Assembly (NCBI RefSeq): GCF_024166365.1
Contig: NC_064826.1
Location: 25,320,001-25,384,000 of the forward strand
DNA length: 64,000 nucleotides
Reading direction: 5' to 3'
Source of the DNA: Elephas maximus indicus
Lineage: Eukaryota; Chordata; Mammalia; Proboscidea; Elephantidae
Shown here piece by piece: positions 11,447-22,936 of the stretch. The stretch's first letter is position 1, and each line of letters opens with the position of its first letter. The notes under the pieces are model-generated. The model made no database searches. It saw nothing but the letters and a program-made list of their open reading frames with translations, and was not told where the DNA came from. The position numbers and the translations under genes are program-made.

Positions 11447-12224
11447 CTGCTCAGAGAACCAAAGTTTTTCTAGCTCCAAAACCCAAGGAAAGCCGAGTAA
11501 GTCAGGAACAAAGTCATTATAAACTATCTGTGCTGAATTAAAGAATGTTTACTTTGGGCACAACTATAAATCCATAAACTGACCATTTCAAGGGGAAAAT
11601 TGAAACCTCTAAATCGCTAATGTGGCAATAAGAATGAACTTGGATGATCATTCCAGTGAATTAAAAAAAAAAAAGCAAGTCTTTTGGAAACACCATAAAT
11701 TATGCAGTTAAATTGTGGCTGCATTATAATGGAAATCCAGGTTACTGGGCCATAAAAGACAGCAGCAGTTAGCAAACACTGTGTTATTTATTTTCTGGAT
11801 ACGCCATCTATCAAATTCTTCTTTCTTCACTGAAATGCACTTAGTGCACCAAGGAGAAAAAGAAACTGGTAGTGATGGAGTGTAACCCTGGGATCTCCTT
11901 TTCTGAACTTTAGTGGAATCAAGTGAAAATCAAAGTCCTCTGTAAATTAACAGTTTCTTCCCTGTCTAAACCAAACAAGAAGGAGGTATTCATCTGGTTG
12001 CTAAGGACAGAGAAGGGGTTACTACAGTGCTTCAGATCCAGGTTGATGAGCCTGTCAGATGCCTTCTCTGGATCTCCTGCCACAAAGCAATGCAATTTTA
12101 GACTCAGAGTTACAGAAATAGCAACTCTCATGAAAATTGTCTGCTCTTCCAAATTTCACAAGAATAAAAATGGGTGGAGAAACCATTATTTTACAAGTAT
12201 TTGAGCTAAGTAATCAATACCAAA
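11447..12224. other. No gene recognised
   Basis: A 93-codon plus frame (11923-12204) and a 77-codon minus frame overlap. Neither has a recognisable domain or good context, so I do not call a gene. Confidence 0.4.
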
Positions 12225-12386
12225 ACACCAAACCAAATTTGTTGCTGTCTAGTCAATTCTGACTCCTAGCAACCCAGGGTAGAGCTGCCCCATAGGGTTT
12301 CCAAGGAGTGGCTGGTGGATTCGAACTGCCAGCCTTTGGGTTAGCAGCTATAGTTCACCATAGCTCTTAACCACTGTGCCACCAGG
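12225..12386 (-). mobile_element. AfroSINE, short form
   Basis: Complement of tail, body and head in order, ending at 'gtgccaccaggg'. A small internal repeat ('tagttcaccatagctc') lies in the head. Confidence 0.92.
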
Positions 12387-12976
12387 GAATTTTTTTCCAA
12401 AGTCTTGGGTGGTGGAGTTTAGTAATAATATAATTTCAAGTCAGAAAACTTCTGTCTTATCAGTTATTCTAAAAAAGAAAGGGGTATTTCTTGAATAGAG
12501 TTGTATTTATTTAATAATTAACAGAAGATTTAGGAGGGATCGTGAGTATAAATCTTAAACCACAATCTTGAATGTGCAAGAAATGTCCTATTATTTTCTT
12601 TTTCAAATTTAATCTGACTCAAACCTCCACTCAGCCATTTGATGGGAATTTAATCTAAGTAAGTTTGGGGGTTTTCCCTCTTCCCTCACCTGTATGATAG
12701 CGTGGAAATCCAGAATTACATGATGCCAGGAGACAAGGCAAAGGTCCCTCACATGAGTCTATTATGGTTGCTACTGGTTTGATAATTGTCTAAGCCATTT
12801 AAAGAGTCTCTGTAATTATAACTGAGAACAATTTTCATTCTTATCAGTAGAAATAAAAATGTTGAGGAATAACATAAGGAAGAAATGTAAAAGACTTACG
12901 TGAAGAAAGTAAGGTTTAACTTATGAATATTAATGACTTATAAATAATTATATGCACATTTTAAAGCTGTATTAAA

Positions 12977-13136
12977 AAAAAAAAAGGTTGCTGTTGAGTT
13001 GATTCTGACCCGTAGCAACCCTATAGGGCAGAGTAGAAATGCTCCATAAGGTTTCCAAGGAGTGGCTGGTGGATTCCAATTGCTGACCTTTTTGATTAAC
13101 AGCCAAGCTCTTAGCCACCGTATCACCAGGGCTCCT
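12977..13136 (-). mobile_element. AfroSINE, short form (array copy 1)
   Basis: First of four same-orientation SINEs. It is flanked by the target motif at 12963-12976 (aaagctgtattaaa) and a diverged copy at 13137-13150. It starts with an A tract and ends at 'accagggctcc'. Confidence 0.93.
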
Positions 13137-13150
13137 TAATCCTGTATAGG

Positions 13151-13364
13151 AAAACCAAACCTGTTACCATCTAGTTGATTCTGACTCATAGCAACCCTAT
13201 AGGACAGAGTGGAACTGCCCCATATGGGTTCCAAGGCTGTAATCTTCACGGAAGCAGATCGCCACATCTTCTTCCACAGAGTAGCTGTTGGATTTAAACC
13301 ACTGACCTTTCAGTTAGCAGCAGAGTGCTTAACCACAGTGCCATTAAAAAAATTAGAGCTCCTT
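13151..13364 (-). mobile_element. AfroSINE, long form (array copy 2)
   Basis: Second copy. It carries the long-form segment ('cttcacggaagcagatcgcc'), so it is a different subtype from copies 1 and 4. An A-tract insertion lies within the head end (13345-13352). Confidence 0.92.
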
Positions 13365-13378
13365 AAAGCTGTAATAAC

Positions 13379-13587
13379 AAAAAAAAAAAAAAGAGAAAAA
13401 AACCATTACAGTCAATTCTGACTTATAGCAACCCTGTAAGGTGAGTAGATCTGCCCCATAGGGTTACCAAAGCTATAATCTTTATGAAGCAGACTGCCAC
13501 ATCTTTCTCCTGTAGAGTGGCTGGTGGGTTCAAACTGCCAAATTTTGTTTAGCAGTGAAGTGCATAACCACTGTGCCACCAGAGCTC
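13379..13587 (-). mobile_element. AfroSINE, long form (array copy 3)
   Basis: Third copy, long form and more diverged. It is bounded by aaagctgtaataac (13365-13378) and aaagctgtgataac (13588-13601). Confidence 0.92.
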
Positions 13588-13601
13588 AAAGCTGTGATAA
13601 C

Positions 13602-13750
13602 CTGTTGCTAGTTGAGTCAATTTCAACTCAAGGTAATCCTATAAGACTGAGTAGAACTATCCCATAGGGTTTCCAAGGAGCAGCTGGTAGATTTGAACTG
13701 TGACCTTTTGGTTAGCAGTCAAGTGCTTAACCACTGTGCTACCAGGGCTC
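13602..13750 (-). mobile_element. AfroSINE, short form (array copy 4)
   Basis: Fourth copy, short form. The same motif follows it at 13751-13764 (catgctgtaataaa). Confidence 0.92.
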
Positions 13751-14423
13751 CATGCTGTAATAAAAAGTTACCCCAAATTAGTCTACATATTAAATACATT
13801 CCAATCCAAATTTTAAAAAACATTGCTTAAACTTGACAAAATGATCCCAAAATTTATCTATAAGAAAAAATGCCAGAATTAACTTTAGTAAAGATATATA
13901 AAATTAATGGGAAGTGTCTTCTTCTATCATTTATAAGCTGTGTTTTAAGGCCACAATAGTTAAAACACAGTCTGTCTCATATTTCTCACAGGAATGGGAT
14001 TTTTTAATTGGGATATTCTGAATTCAGATATATGGTAGGGTGGAGTGGGTACAGTGAAGTCAATTATTTAAGAACTCTTTTCTGATCTTCTCACCAGTAT
14101 CAGTGGATACATGATTGTTGAGGGAGAGAATGCTATGAACAAAGCAAAGTGATCATCAGAAGGAAGTGCAAAGACAGCACTTACTTAAATGTAAGCAATT
14201 TATTTAAAACTGTTCTCAAAACTCATCCCCAAGATGTGTTATTTAGTTGGAAAAAAAATCACCTTCAAATAGCCAAAATAGTATAGGTGAGTGATGTTGA
14301 TTGCTTTAACTACAACTGAAGTGTTTTTGCAAATCATCCAATGTTCTCAAAGCATATACGTTACAACTCAGAGGTAAAACTTTAACACATTTTGAATTTG
14401 GTACACATTATTCTGTAAAGAAA

Positions 14424-16225
14424 TGGTGAAGTAAAAGAGCTGGACAGAAGATTTCAAAGGGTGGCTCGAGAAGACAAAGTATTATAATGAAATGTGCAAA
14501 GACCTGGGGTTAGAAAACCAAAAGGGAAGAACATGGTCTGCATTTCTCGAGCTGAAAGAAATGAAGAAAAAATTCAAGCCTCAAGTTGTAATAGTGAAGG
14601 ATTCTATTGGCAAAATACTGAACAATGCAGGAAGCATCAAAAGAAGATGGAATGAATACACAGAGTCATTGTACCAAAAATAAATAGCTGACATTCAACC
14701 ATTTCTGGAGGTAGTATATGATTAAGAACCTATGGTGTTGAGGGAAGAAGTCCAAGCTGCACTGAAGGCATTGGTGAAAAACAAGGTTGCAGGAATTGAC
14801 GGAATACCAATTGAGATATTTCAACAAATAGATGCAACTCTGGAAGCACTCACTTGTCTATGCCAAGAAAATTGGAAGATAGGTACCTGGCCAATCGACT
14901 GGAATAGATCCATATTTATGCCCATTCCAAAGAAAGCTAATCCAAAAGAAGGAGGAAATTATTGAGCAATATCTTTAATATCATAAGCAAATAAAATTTT
15001 ACAGGAGATAATTCAAAAAGATTGCAGCAGTACATTGTCAGGGAACTGCCAGGAATTCAAGCTGGATTCAAAAGAGGATGTGGAACGAGGGATATCGTTG
15101 ATGGATCTTGGCTGAAAGAGAATACCAGAAAGATGTTTAGCTCTGTTTCATTGACTATGCAAAGACATTTGATTGTGTGGATCATAACAAATTTTGGGTA
15201 ACATTGTGAAGAATGGGAACTCCAGAACACTTAATTGTGCTCATGAGGAACCTGTACACAGACCAAGAGACAGTCATTTGAAAAGAACAAGGCGATACTT
15301 CATGGTTTAAAAGCAGAAAAGGTGTGCATCAGGGTTGTATGCTTTCACCATATTTAGTCAATCTGTATGCTGAGCAAATACTCCCAGAAGCTGGACTATA
15401 TGAAGAGGAATGGGGCATCAGGATTGGAGGAAGACTCCTTAAGAACCTGCAATATGCAGATGACACAACCTTGCTTCCTGAAAGTGAAAAGGACCTGAAG
15501 CACTTACTAATGAAGATAAAAAGACCACAGCCTTCGGTATGGATCACACCTCAACATAAAGAAAACAAAAATCCTCACAACTGGACTAATAAACAACATC
15601 GGGAGAAACAGAGAAAAGACTGAAGTTGTCAAGGATTTCGTTTTTCTTGGATCCATAATCAATACCCATGGAAGCAGCAGTCAAGAAATCAAATGACATA
15701 TTACTTCTGGCAAATCAGCTACAAAAAACCTCTTTAAGTGTTAAAAAGTAAAGATGTCACTTTGAGAACTAAGGTGTGCCTGATCCAAGCTATGGTATTT
15801 TCAGTCACCTCATATGCATGCAAAAACTGGACGATGAATAAGGAAGGCTGAAGAAGAACTGATGCCTTTGAATTATGGTGTTGGCAAAGAATATTGAATA
15901 TACCATTGGCTGCTAGAAGAACAAACAAATCTGTCTTGCAAGAAGTACAACCAGAATGCTGCTTAGAAGTGAGGATGATGAGACTTCGCCTCGTGTACTT
16001 TGGATGTGTTATCAGGTACCAGTCTGTGGAGAAGGATATTATGCTTAGTCAAGTAGAGGGTCAGCAAAAAAGAGAAAGACAAGATGAACTGACACAGTTG
16101 CTGCAGCAATGGGCTAAAACAGCAATGATTGGGAGGATGGCACTGGACTGAGCAGTGTTTCGTTCTACTGTACATAGATAGGGTCGCTATGAATCAGAAC
16201 CAACTCCACGGCACCTAGCAACAAT
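14424..16225 (+). mobile_element. RTE LINE, 5'-truncated, with degenerate RT gene
   Basis: This is the longest plus-strand RTE copy. It starts in the linker between endonuclease and RT (about 14424) and ends in the RTE tail 'cacggcacctagcaacaat'. The frame pieces are: 14492-14683 (linker); 14732-14965 (RT entry, KNKVAGIDGIP and WNRSIFMPIPKK); about 15140-15180 (an IDYAKTFDCVD-like motif, out of frame with its neighbours); and 15324-15623 (QGCMLSP, then the catalytic YADD at 15453-15464). The C-terminal MRLRLVYFGCVIR segment lies at 15975-16013. At least three frame breaks and internal stops make it inactive. I found no convincing TSD. Confidence 0.95.
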
Positions 16226-16499
16226 GCTCTATGAAGTATTTAGAACAGTTTGTCAAGTATGATATTTATACCAATCTCTGGTGATCATAGTTTCGTTTTG
16301 TCTTATAAAGTGTTTAATATTTTCTACCTTCATCTAATAAAAAAATGAAACTATATGCTAATTGCCCAACTGATTAGCTTTTAGCAGTATATGCTTCTCT
16401 TTTTTTCCCCAGCATATAGGAAAAGTTTGATGACAATAGCTGATGAACTCAACTGAATTATGTAGGATTTTCATATTTGATTCAAAGTGAATTATTTCC

Positions 16500-16995
16500 A
16501 AAAGCTGAAGTCCAGAGTTCAGTACCCACTCAGTGGTAGTCTGAATTATCGGCCCATTCTTCATTCCTTCCTGTATCCATGCCCTTAGGCATTCAGTTGT
16601 GACCAGGCAGAGTTTCCTACTCTGGGACTTGGTCATGTGACCTACTTTGGCCAATAGAATGAGAAATGGCAAGTCATTTTTCAGCGAAATCCTCAAGAAG
16701 CTTTGTATGTTTCCATTTTGCTTCCTTATGCTTTACATGTTTGCATTTACTTCATATTGTGAAGGACATGTTCAGGCTAGCCTGCTGATCTTAGAAGGGA
16801 AATGGGAGACATTTGCAAAAAAGTTGAGTCACTCCTTCTGAGATCAGCCTAAATCATTGATCCCCAGTTGACTTCCAGGCAAATCAGTGAGCCAAGAACA
16901 GAACCACCCAGTCCATGCAAGCTAGACCAGCTGACCCTGTAGTCATGTGAGAAATAAATGACTTTGGTTATGTGTTTGGTTGTTATGCAACAATA
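16500..16995 (+). repeat. Unclassified ancient repeat, copy 1 of 3
   Basis: It shares a 'gtcatgtgacctactttggccaat' core and a 'gtgagaaataaatgac' 3' region with 18310-18631 and 35280-35700. Its length and the polyadenylation-like AATAAA near its end suggest an LTR or LINE-derived repeat. I cannot name the family. Confidence 0.55.
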
Positions 16996-18309
16996 TTGTA
17001 TCAATAAAAATCAAAACTAACTGATAAATGCTTACATGTACTACTGAAGGATCACCAAGTCTTGTATTATATCTATTGCTTCATAAAGAATTTATAGTTT
17101 TAGCCAAACAGTTTAATGTGTTATTAGAAATTAAGTAGTAGGAAAGAGCTTAGTGATTTATTATCTTGTTTTCATAACATATTAATTATTCTTGATTGAC
17201 ATCATTTTAATCTTAACTTGGCTGCTTATGGCAGTCTTTCTTGTATGCCATTTATTTCCTCACAAATTTTTATAATACCCTTTAAAAGTGTATAAATACA
17301 TTTGTTTGAACTGAAACATGAAGGCCATTTTTTCTGACAAAATGTAACATTGATTAGTTTGAGCATACTTTGTTGATTAGGTTATAGGGTAGACATAAAA
17401 AAGTTAATTTCTACAACTCCAAAGTAACGTTGAAAATATATTTAAAGCATATAAGATAAAATCATTTAAAATATTTTATTGGAAAAATATCTTTTTGGAA
17501 AGATTATAATGAAATTACAATATTTTGGTTTTTTTCTAACCCTTTCTAGACATATTAAATAAGATGCCTCTACATAAAAGAGTAATAGGTATAATTTATA
17601 GGCATTTAATATTTCTTCAAAAAGTCTTTTTTGTTCATATCCCAGATATTGAGGAAGTGTGGACCCTAATAACTAGGTAACAAATCATTTTTTTAAATGA
17701 GGTGTTTTCCAGTTCTTTGCTTTTGCCAATTTGAAGTGGGAGTCAATTAAAAATAATACAAATAATATTTGGTGACATATCACAGTGATTTTTGGCATTC
17801 AAAGATGTGTGGGCCAGTCTGTAATTAAAAATAATTTTTGATAGGTAGAACATTGCGATTTTGGCATTTAAAGAATTGAGGACACAGCTATGAAAAAAAA
17901 ACAAATCTTTCAATTTTTATGTGAACGCATTTTCTCAGTGTTTACATCTCTAAAAACAAAAGAAATACAATTCGTGCAGAATGTTGTCCTCTATCAATTT
18001 CTTATCACTCATAGAGACAAGAATTAATTGAAAAAAACACTGCTAATCTTGTTAGTGGTTTTCTAATAAAATTTTACTGTTTATGTTCAGAAGCTGTATA
18101 GCAATATTAATAGTATATTTCTAATGCACAACAATAATACTGATACCTGACTGACAACAGTAGGTGAGATGAGGCCTGTTATAAATCAGAGTCAAGAAGG
18201 ATATACAGTACACATTAAAGATTAACACTAATGATCTCTGGGTGATGAGATAACCATTGATTTTTATCTTTTTCTTAATTATTGATATTTTCTAAATTAT
18301 GTAAAAAAG
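16996..18309. other. AT-rich sequence, no feature recognised
   Basis: No open frame of note, and no repeat I recognise. It may be unique sequence. Confidence 0.5.
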
Positions 18310-18631
18310 AAGCTGTATATTAGCTCATTATTCAGCAAATATTCACTCTACTACCCCCACCTCCATGGACAAGTATATATCCCTGCCCCATTGGGAATGG
18401 GCTTGGGTAGGTCACACGTGTGGGCTAATGGTATATGGAGAGAAGTAACACTGTACCAGTCCCAAGCCAAGGCCTTAAGAAGCATTTCTCATTTCTTTCC
18501 CCCTGTGTCAGAGCTTTTGACCTCTGCCAAGAGAGGATGCCTTAGGTACCTGTGTCACACCAGCCTGGGCTCACTCAAGACTGTAGCCAGAGCAAAGCCA
18601 CCCCACTGTACCTGCAGACAGGTGAAAGAAT
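18310..18631 (+). repeat. Unclassified ancient repeat, copy 2 of 3
   Basis: It resembles the copies at 16500 and 35280: 'caagccaaggccttaag' here matches 'ccaagccaaggctttaag' near 35440. It runs to 'gcagacaggtgaaagaa', where SYCP3-like sequence begins. The 130-codon open frame at 18391 is this repeat fused by chance to the pseudogene, not a gene. Confidence 0.6.
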
Positions 18632-19310
18632 CTACAAAGCCAGCATTGGCAGATCAGGTTATACAAGCCTATGACTTTGAGAAAGAAGATAACAAGGATC
18701 TACGTGGTTCAGGGGAAGATGTTACAGAAGGAAAGACTCCAATAATTGATAAGCATGGAAGAAAAGGCCTTCCACAGGAATAGTTGAGGAAGTTATGGGG
18801 GGTGAAGTACAGAATATGCTGGAAAGATTTGGAGCTGACATTAGCAAGGTTCTTCTTGCAAAGAGAAAAAGATTAGAAATGTATGCCAAGGCTTCTCAAA
18901 AGCAGTAACCAGAAAATTGAAAATATTTGGAAAACACAACAAGAGCAGAGGCAGAAACTTAATCAAGAATATTCTCAGCAGTTTCTGACTTCGTGTCAGC
19001 TGTGGGGTATAGCTGTGCGGAAAGCTGAGGAACAAGAAGCAAACCTAGCTAATATGTTTCGACAGCAACAAAAGGTTTTCCGACAATCTAGAATTGTTCT
19101 GAGCTGGAGAACGAAAACAATTAACAGTTACATGAGCAGTTCATAAAGAGCGTGGAGGACTTGGAGAAGAATCATGAAAATCTTCTTAATGGTACATGAA
19201 ATGAATTTAGAAAAAAAATGGCTATGTTGAAAAAAAGTATGTATATATGATGGGTTCTCAGCAGCAAGAGATGGCAAGTTTGAAAATTTCTTCAATCCAT
19301 GTTATTCTGA
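18632..19310 (+). pseudogene. SYCP3: Processed pseudogene of SYCP3 (synaptonemal complex protein 3)
   Basis: Translation across frames follows SYCP3, the coiled-coil protein of the meiotic chromosome axis, from near its N-terminus to its last residues. Recognisable pieces in order are: [99 protein letters not shown]; and the terminal SMLF followed by TGA at 19308-19310. There are no introns, although the parent gene is multi-exonic, so this is a retrocopy. Frameshifts occur near 18760-18770, 18895 and 19120, and TGA stops near 19196 break it further. The true N-terminus is missing; 3' UTR sequence probably continues beyond 19310, but I see no poly(A) tail or clear TSD. Confidence 0.95.
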
Positions 19311-20078
19311 TCGCTCTTTGAAGAAAGAAGTTGAACCTAAGTAATACAATACAATTATAGCATTAGCGAAGGAGCATGTAAGTCTTTATAGTGGTTTAAA
19401 AATTCTCGTTTAAATTATTACATCTTGTTATTCATTAGCTTGTTTGTGAAGTGCAAGACCCTCCCCCCTTCTATTAACCCTAAATAAAATGTAAACAGTT
19501 ACATGAGTAAAAGAGAAAGGCATGCTAATTGCACTTTGTGGGTGGGTTTTACGCAACACAACTAACACACTGTGTCTACTGCATTTAAACTTTCTTCTAT
19601 TAGCAGGCATTATATAAATTCATTTCCCCTCAAAAATGACAAGTTTCTGAACTGTCCCTCCTAATACTTAGGAGTTCTAAAGCATTGGCATGGCACATTG
19701 ATGTCCAGTGTATTTGCCTTATGAACACATCATTCGTTCATATTTGTATGTTTTGTATGTAAATTAGAGCTTGGTGCAACAGAGAAGAGCTAGAGCTCAT
19801 TTCCTACAGCTCTTATATTCTACAGTTGACCTCTGCTCAGCCCTGTCCTTATTACATGTGGAGAAACGTAGCTGTGCAGCTCCCCTCACATCTGTTCTTA
19901 AAGCACCCACCAGTCACCAGGTGAAATCCTGTGAGATTTCAGCTATCTGGCAGTTAGATGTACTTGGTTGATAAGCCTGCGCTCTATGGTACAGTTTTCC
20001 AGTGTGTCTCCAGTAGGAGTGGAATCTAGGCTTTTTGTTTTTAGCTTTGGTTTGTTATTTGTAAAATTTTGGAGATTT
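19311..20078. other. Possible SYCP3-derived 3' UTR, then unassigned sequence
   Basis: Sequence directly after the SYCP3 stop may be its retrotransposed 3' UTR. I cannot see where that ends. A 66-codon open frame at 19771 has no motif. Confidence 0.35.
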
Positions 20079-20089
20079 ACCATGTCTCC

Positions 20090-20251
20090 GGAGCCCTGGT
20101 GGCGTAGTGGTTAAGAGCTCAGCTGCCAACCAAAATGTCGGCAGTTCAAATTCACCAGCCACTCCTTGGAAACCCTATGGGACAGTTCTACTCTGTCCTA
20201 TAGGGTCTCTATAAGTCAGAACCAATTCAACGGCATCCAGCAACAACAATC
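20090..20251 (+). mobile_element. AfroSINE, short form, with perfect TSD
   Basis: Full head (gagccctggtggcgtagtgg), B-box region and RTE-like tail ending in (CAA)n. ACCATGTCTCC is duplicated exactly at 20079-20089 and 20252-20262. Confidence 0.97.
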
Positions 20252-20631
20252 ACCATGTCTCCAGTTAACACCACGTGGTCATTTGGCTCAATGAGGCACA
20301 AACAAGGTCAGCCTGTCTCTAGTAAGACTAAGGTTACAACTGCTCCTTGGGGGATGAGGATAAAACTGCACCTGAAGGTTGGTTGACTGTCTTCCCCTTT
20401 ACTTATTATCTTGGCCTTGTTATCCAAGTAGTTTATGAAAAAGAAAAGAGATACCATGAATCAGAATTAGCCAAAGCTACCTACAACTTCAGATACCAGG
20501 AGTCAATTTGATGATACAGAGGTTGGGAATGATAAAGTGGTGGTAGCAGATGCATTCCTAAGCATAGAACTGGAAAATTGGACTATGTTGTAGCTTAAGC
20601 TCTTATTTTATTGACCCTCTTTATGTACCCA

Positions 20632-20833
20632 AGGAGCCCTGATGGGCAGTGGTTAAAGTGCTCAGCTGCTAACTGAAAGGTTGACAGTTCGAAACCACCA
20701 TTTGCTCCATGGGAGAAAGATGTGGCAGTCTGTTTCCATAAAGGTTCACAGCCTTGGAAATCCTATGGGGCATTTCTGCTGCGTCTTGTACGGTCACTAT
20801 GAGTCAGAATCGACTTGATGGCAGTGGGTTGGT
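20632..20833 (+). mobile_element. AfroSINE, long form, with TSD
   Basis: Head 'ggagccctgatgggcagtgg', long-form segment 'agaaagatgtggcagtctg', tail. A 12-bp duplication with one mismatch flanks it (TTTATGTACCCA 20620-20631; TTTATATACCCA 20834-20845). Confidence 0.95.
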
Positions 20834-20849
20834 TTTATATACCCAGTTT

Positions 20850-21594
20850 GCTTGACAGAACATCATTGGAGACCATCAATCATTGAGAAGAGCTGATGAT
20901 AAAGCATCTATGAGATTGCCCTCTGCTAGTTAATATTTAAAGAGGAGATACTCACCACTGATTGTTGATTAGAAGTGACACCAATAGAAAATATCTCTTT
21001 TTCAAAGGGAGTCTATGCCTTTAATCATTTCACATGGGGTGCAGTCTCTAGAGTTTAAAGTGGTTTTTATAGGAATCAAACAACAACAGCAACAGCAAAA
21101 CCTCGTCCACGGTTGTCCCACATAAGGCTGGCTATCTATCTGTCTATATTGCTGACTACATTATACTACCTGTAATGTGCACCTAGACCTCAATCATTAG
21201 GGGGCAAAGGTCTAGAGAGACTAAGAATAGTGAATAGAGATAAAAGGGAGAGTTAATGACCATATTTGAATTCTATAACCTATCATTTTTGACAAAAACA
21301 ACTTCTTTCAAAGGAAAGAACATTAATAAAGCCAATTTGACTTTTTAGTGGCAGTGAAATGGAGTTATATAAATTCCATTAATGGTAATGACTTTTTCCC
21401 AGCTAAATCTCTCTCTGATATGTGGAATACTGCTCATTTTCAGAGTCATTTTCTATAAAGAAACTGTTGAAAATGTTTTAACGCAATGAAGCTCGTTAAT
21501 TGATGTTATCAGTTAATATTCTACTATAAAATAGCAGAATCGTGATACCTGGCCGTATGTTTGATGTCCATCAATTAAAAAAAAAAAAGTCTCC
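20850..21594. other. No feature recognised
   Basis: Ordinary AT-rich sequence. It includes a short (CTAT/CTGT) run near 21130 and an A tract at 21577-21588. Confidence 0.5.
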
Positions 21595-21710
21595 TAGACA
21601 AGATAGTAAGTTTTCAAAGGCAAAGGCATTTTTGCATTCTGTGTCCCACATAGTGTCCAACAGAGTAGGCACTCAACAAGGTTTTCTTAAACTAAATTGA
21701 CAACGCTGCT
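21595..21710 (+). repeat. L2 LINE 3' end
   Basis: 'gtgtcccacatagtgtccaa' followed by 'gtaggcactcaacaagg' matches the L2 3' terminus as I know it. Confidence 0.6.
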
Positions 21711-22335
21711 TTAACTTTTTGAATTGTTTGTTAGAGAAGGTATAGGTTGCCATCCAGCCTCATCCTATTTGTTGCCATATAATTTTTTCTTGAATTTCTG
21801 AATCACAACTACAGGTGTTTCCCCAGATGGGAATTCCTGTCAACTCGGTTTCGGAAGAAGGGACATGATCCCAGAGGTTTACTTGAAGATGTGCTGGGCA
21901 GCATAGTGGTCAAAGGCATAGTCTCCAAATCTACTCTGCTCTTATTAGGTTTATGATGTTAGGAATGGTATTTAAACTTATAAGTTCAGTTTCTCTGAGT
22001 TACTTAACTCAAAGAGTTTTTGCGGAAATGAATGCTTTTTATGAAAAGCTTAACACAACATCCAAAATACAGTAATACTCTTTCTAGGAAGGTTATGAAG
22101 TTAACTTATCAATCTATTTATCATTCAGCCTGAAAATTTTAACCTAAGGTCATGAGAAATGCCATCCCTTTGGTACTGTGGTTCATCAAACACTGGAATG
22201 AATGTATCACTAGCCAGACCCAGTGAAAGGCATGTGGCTGCTGAACCTTGACTTCAATATGAGGGCCTTAGGCCAAGATCAGCATGGCCAGGCCTAAGAG
22301 GCTTACCCAGAGGTAAGCCTACGAAAATCTAAGTC

Positions 22336-22936
22336 TTGTTTTTGTTTGGTGCCATTGAGTCGCTTCCAACTTATAGCAACCCCCTGGGCAACAGAACAAA
22401 ATACTGCCTGGTCCTGTGCCATCCTCACAATCCTTGTATGCTTGAGCCCATTGTTGCAACGACTGTGTCAATCCATCTAGTTGAGTGTCTTCCTCTTTTT
22501 TGTTGACCCTCTACTTTACCAAGCATGATGTCCTTCTCTAGGGCCTGGTCCCTCCTGGTAACATGTTCCAAAGTATGTGAAACAAAGTCTTGCCATCCTT
22601 GCTTCTAAGAAGCCTTCTTGCTGCACCTCTAAGACAGATTTGTTTGTTCTTCTGACAGTCCATGGCATATTCAATATTTGCCAACACTGTAGCTCAAAAG
22701 CATCAATTCTTCTTCAATCTTCCTTATTCTTTGTCCAGCCTTTGTACTGAAAATACCATAGCTTGGGTCAGGCACACCTTAGTCCTCAGAGTGACATCTT
22801 TCCTTTTTTTTTTTTTTTTTAACACTTTAAGGAGGTCTTTTGCAGCAGACTTGCCCAGTGCAAGACTTGTTTGATTTCTTGACTGCTACTTCCATGGATA
22901 TTGACTGTGAATACAAGTAAAATGAAATCCTTGAAA
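22336..22936 (-). mobile_element. RTE LINE 3' fragment
   Basis: It starts with the complement of the RTE 3' end (ttggtgccattgagtcgcttc). It then covers the C-terminal coding region in reverse and stops within the VKDFILL segment of the RT C-terminal domain. A T tract expansion lies at 22805-22820. The 5' part is missing. Confidence 0.92.

Noticed and set aside
11919..12204. Overlapping frames on both strands
   Set aside because: Neither strand shows a domain, and overlapping frames on both strands suggest chance absence of stops.
12977..13750. CRISPR-like regular array
   Set aside because: The spaced motif copies separate SINEs of about 150-215 bp; this is a mammalian SINE cluster, not short repeats with unique spacers.
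18391..18783. 130-codon open frame
   Set aside because: It is a chance fusion of an old repeat with the first part of the SYCP3 retrocopy and ends in a frameshift-induced stop.
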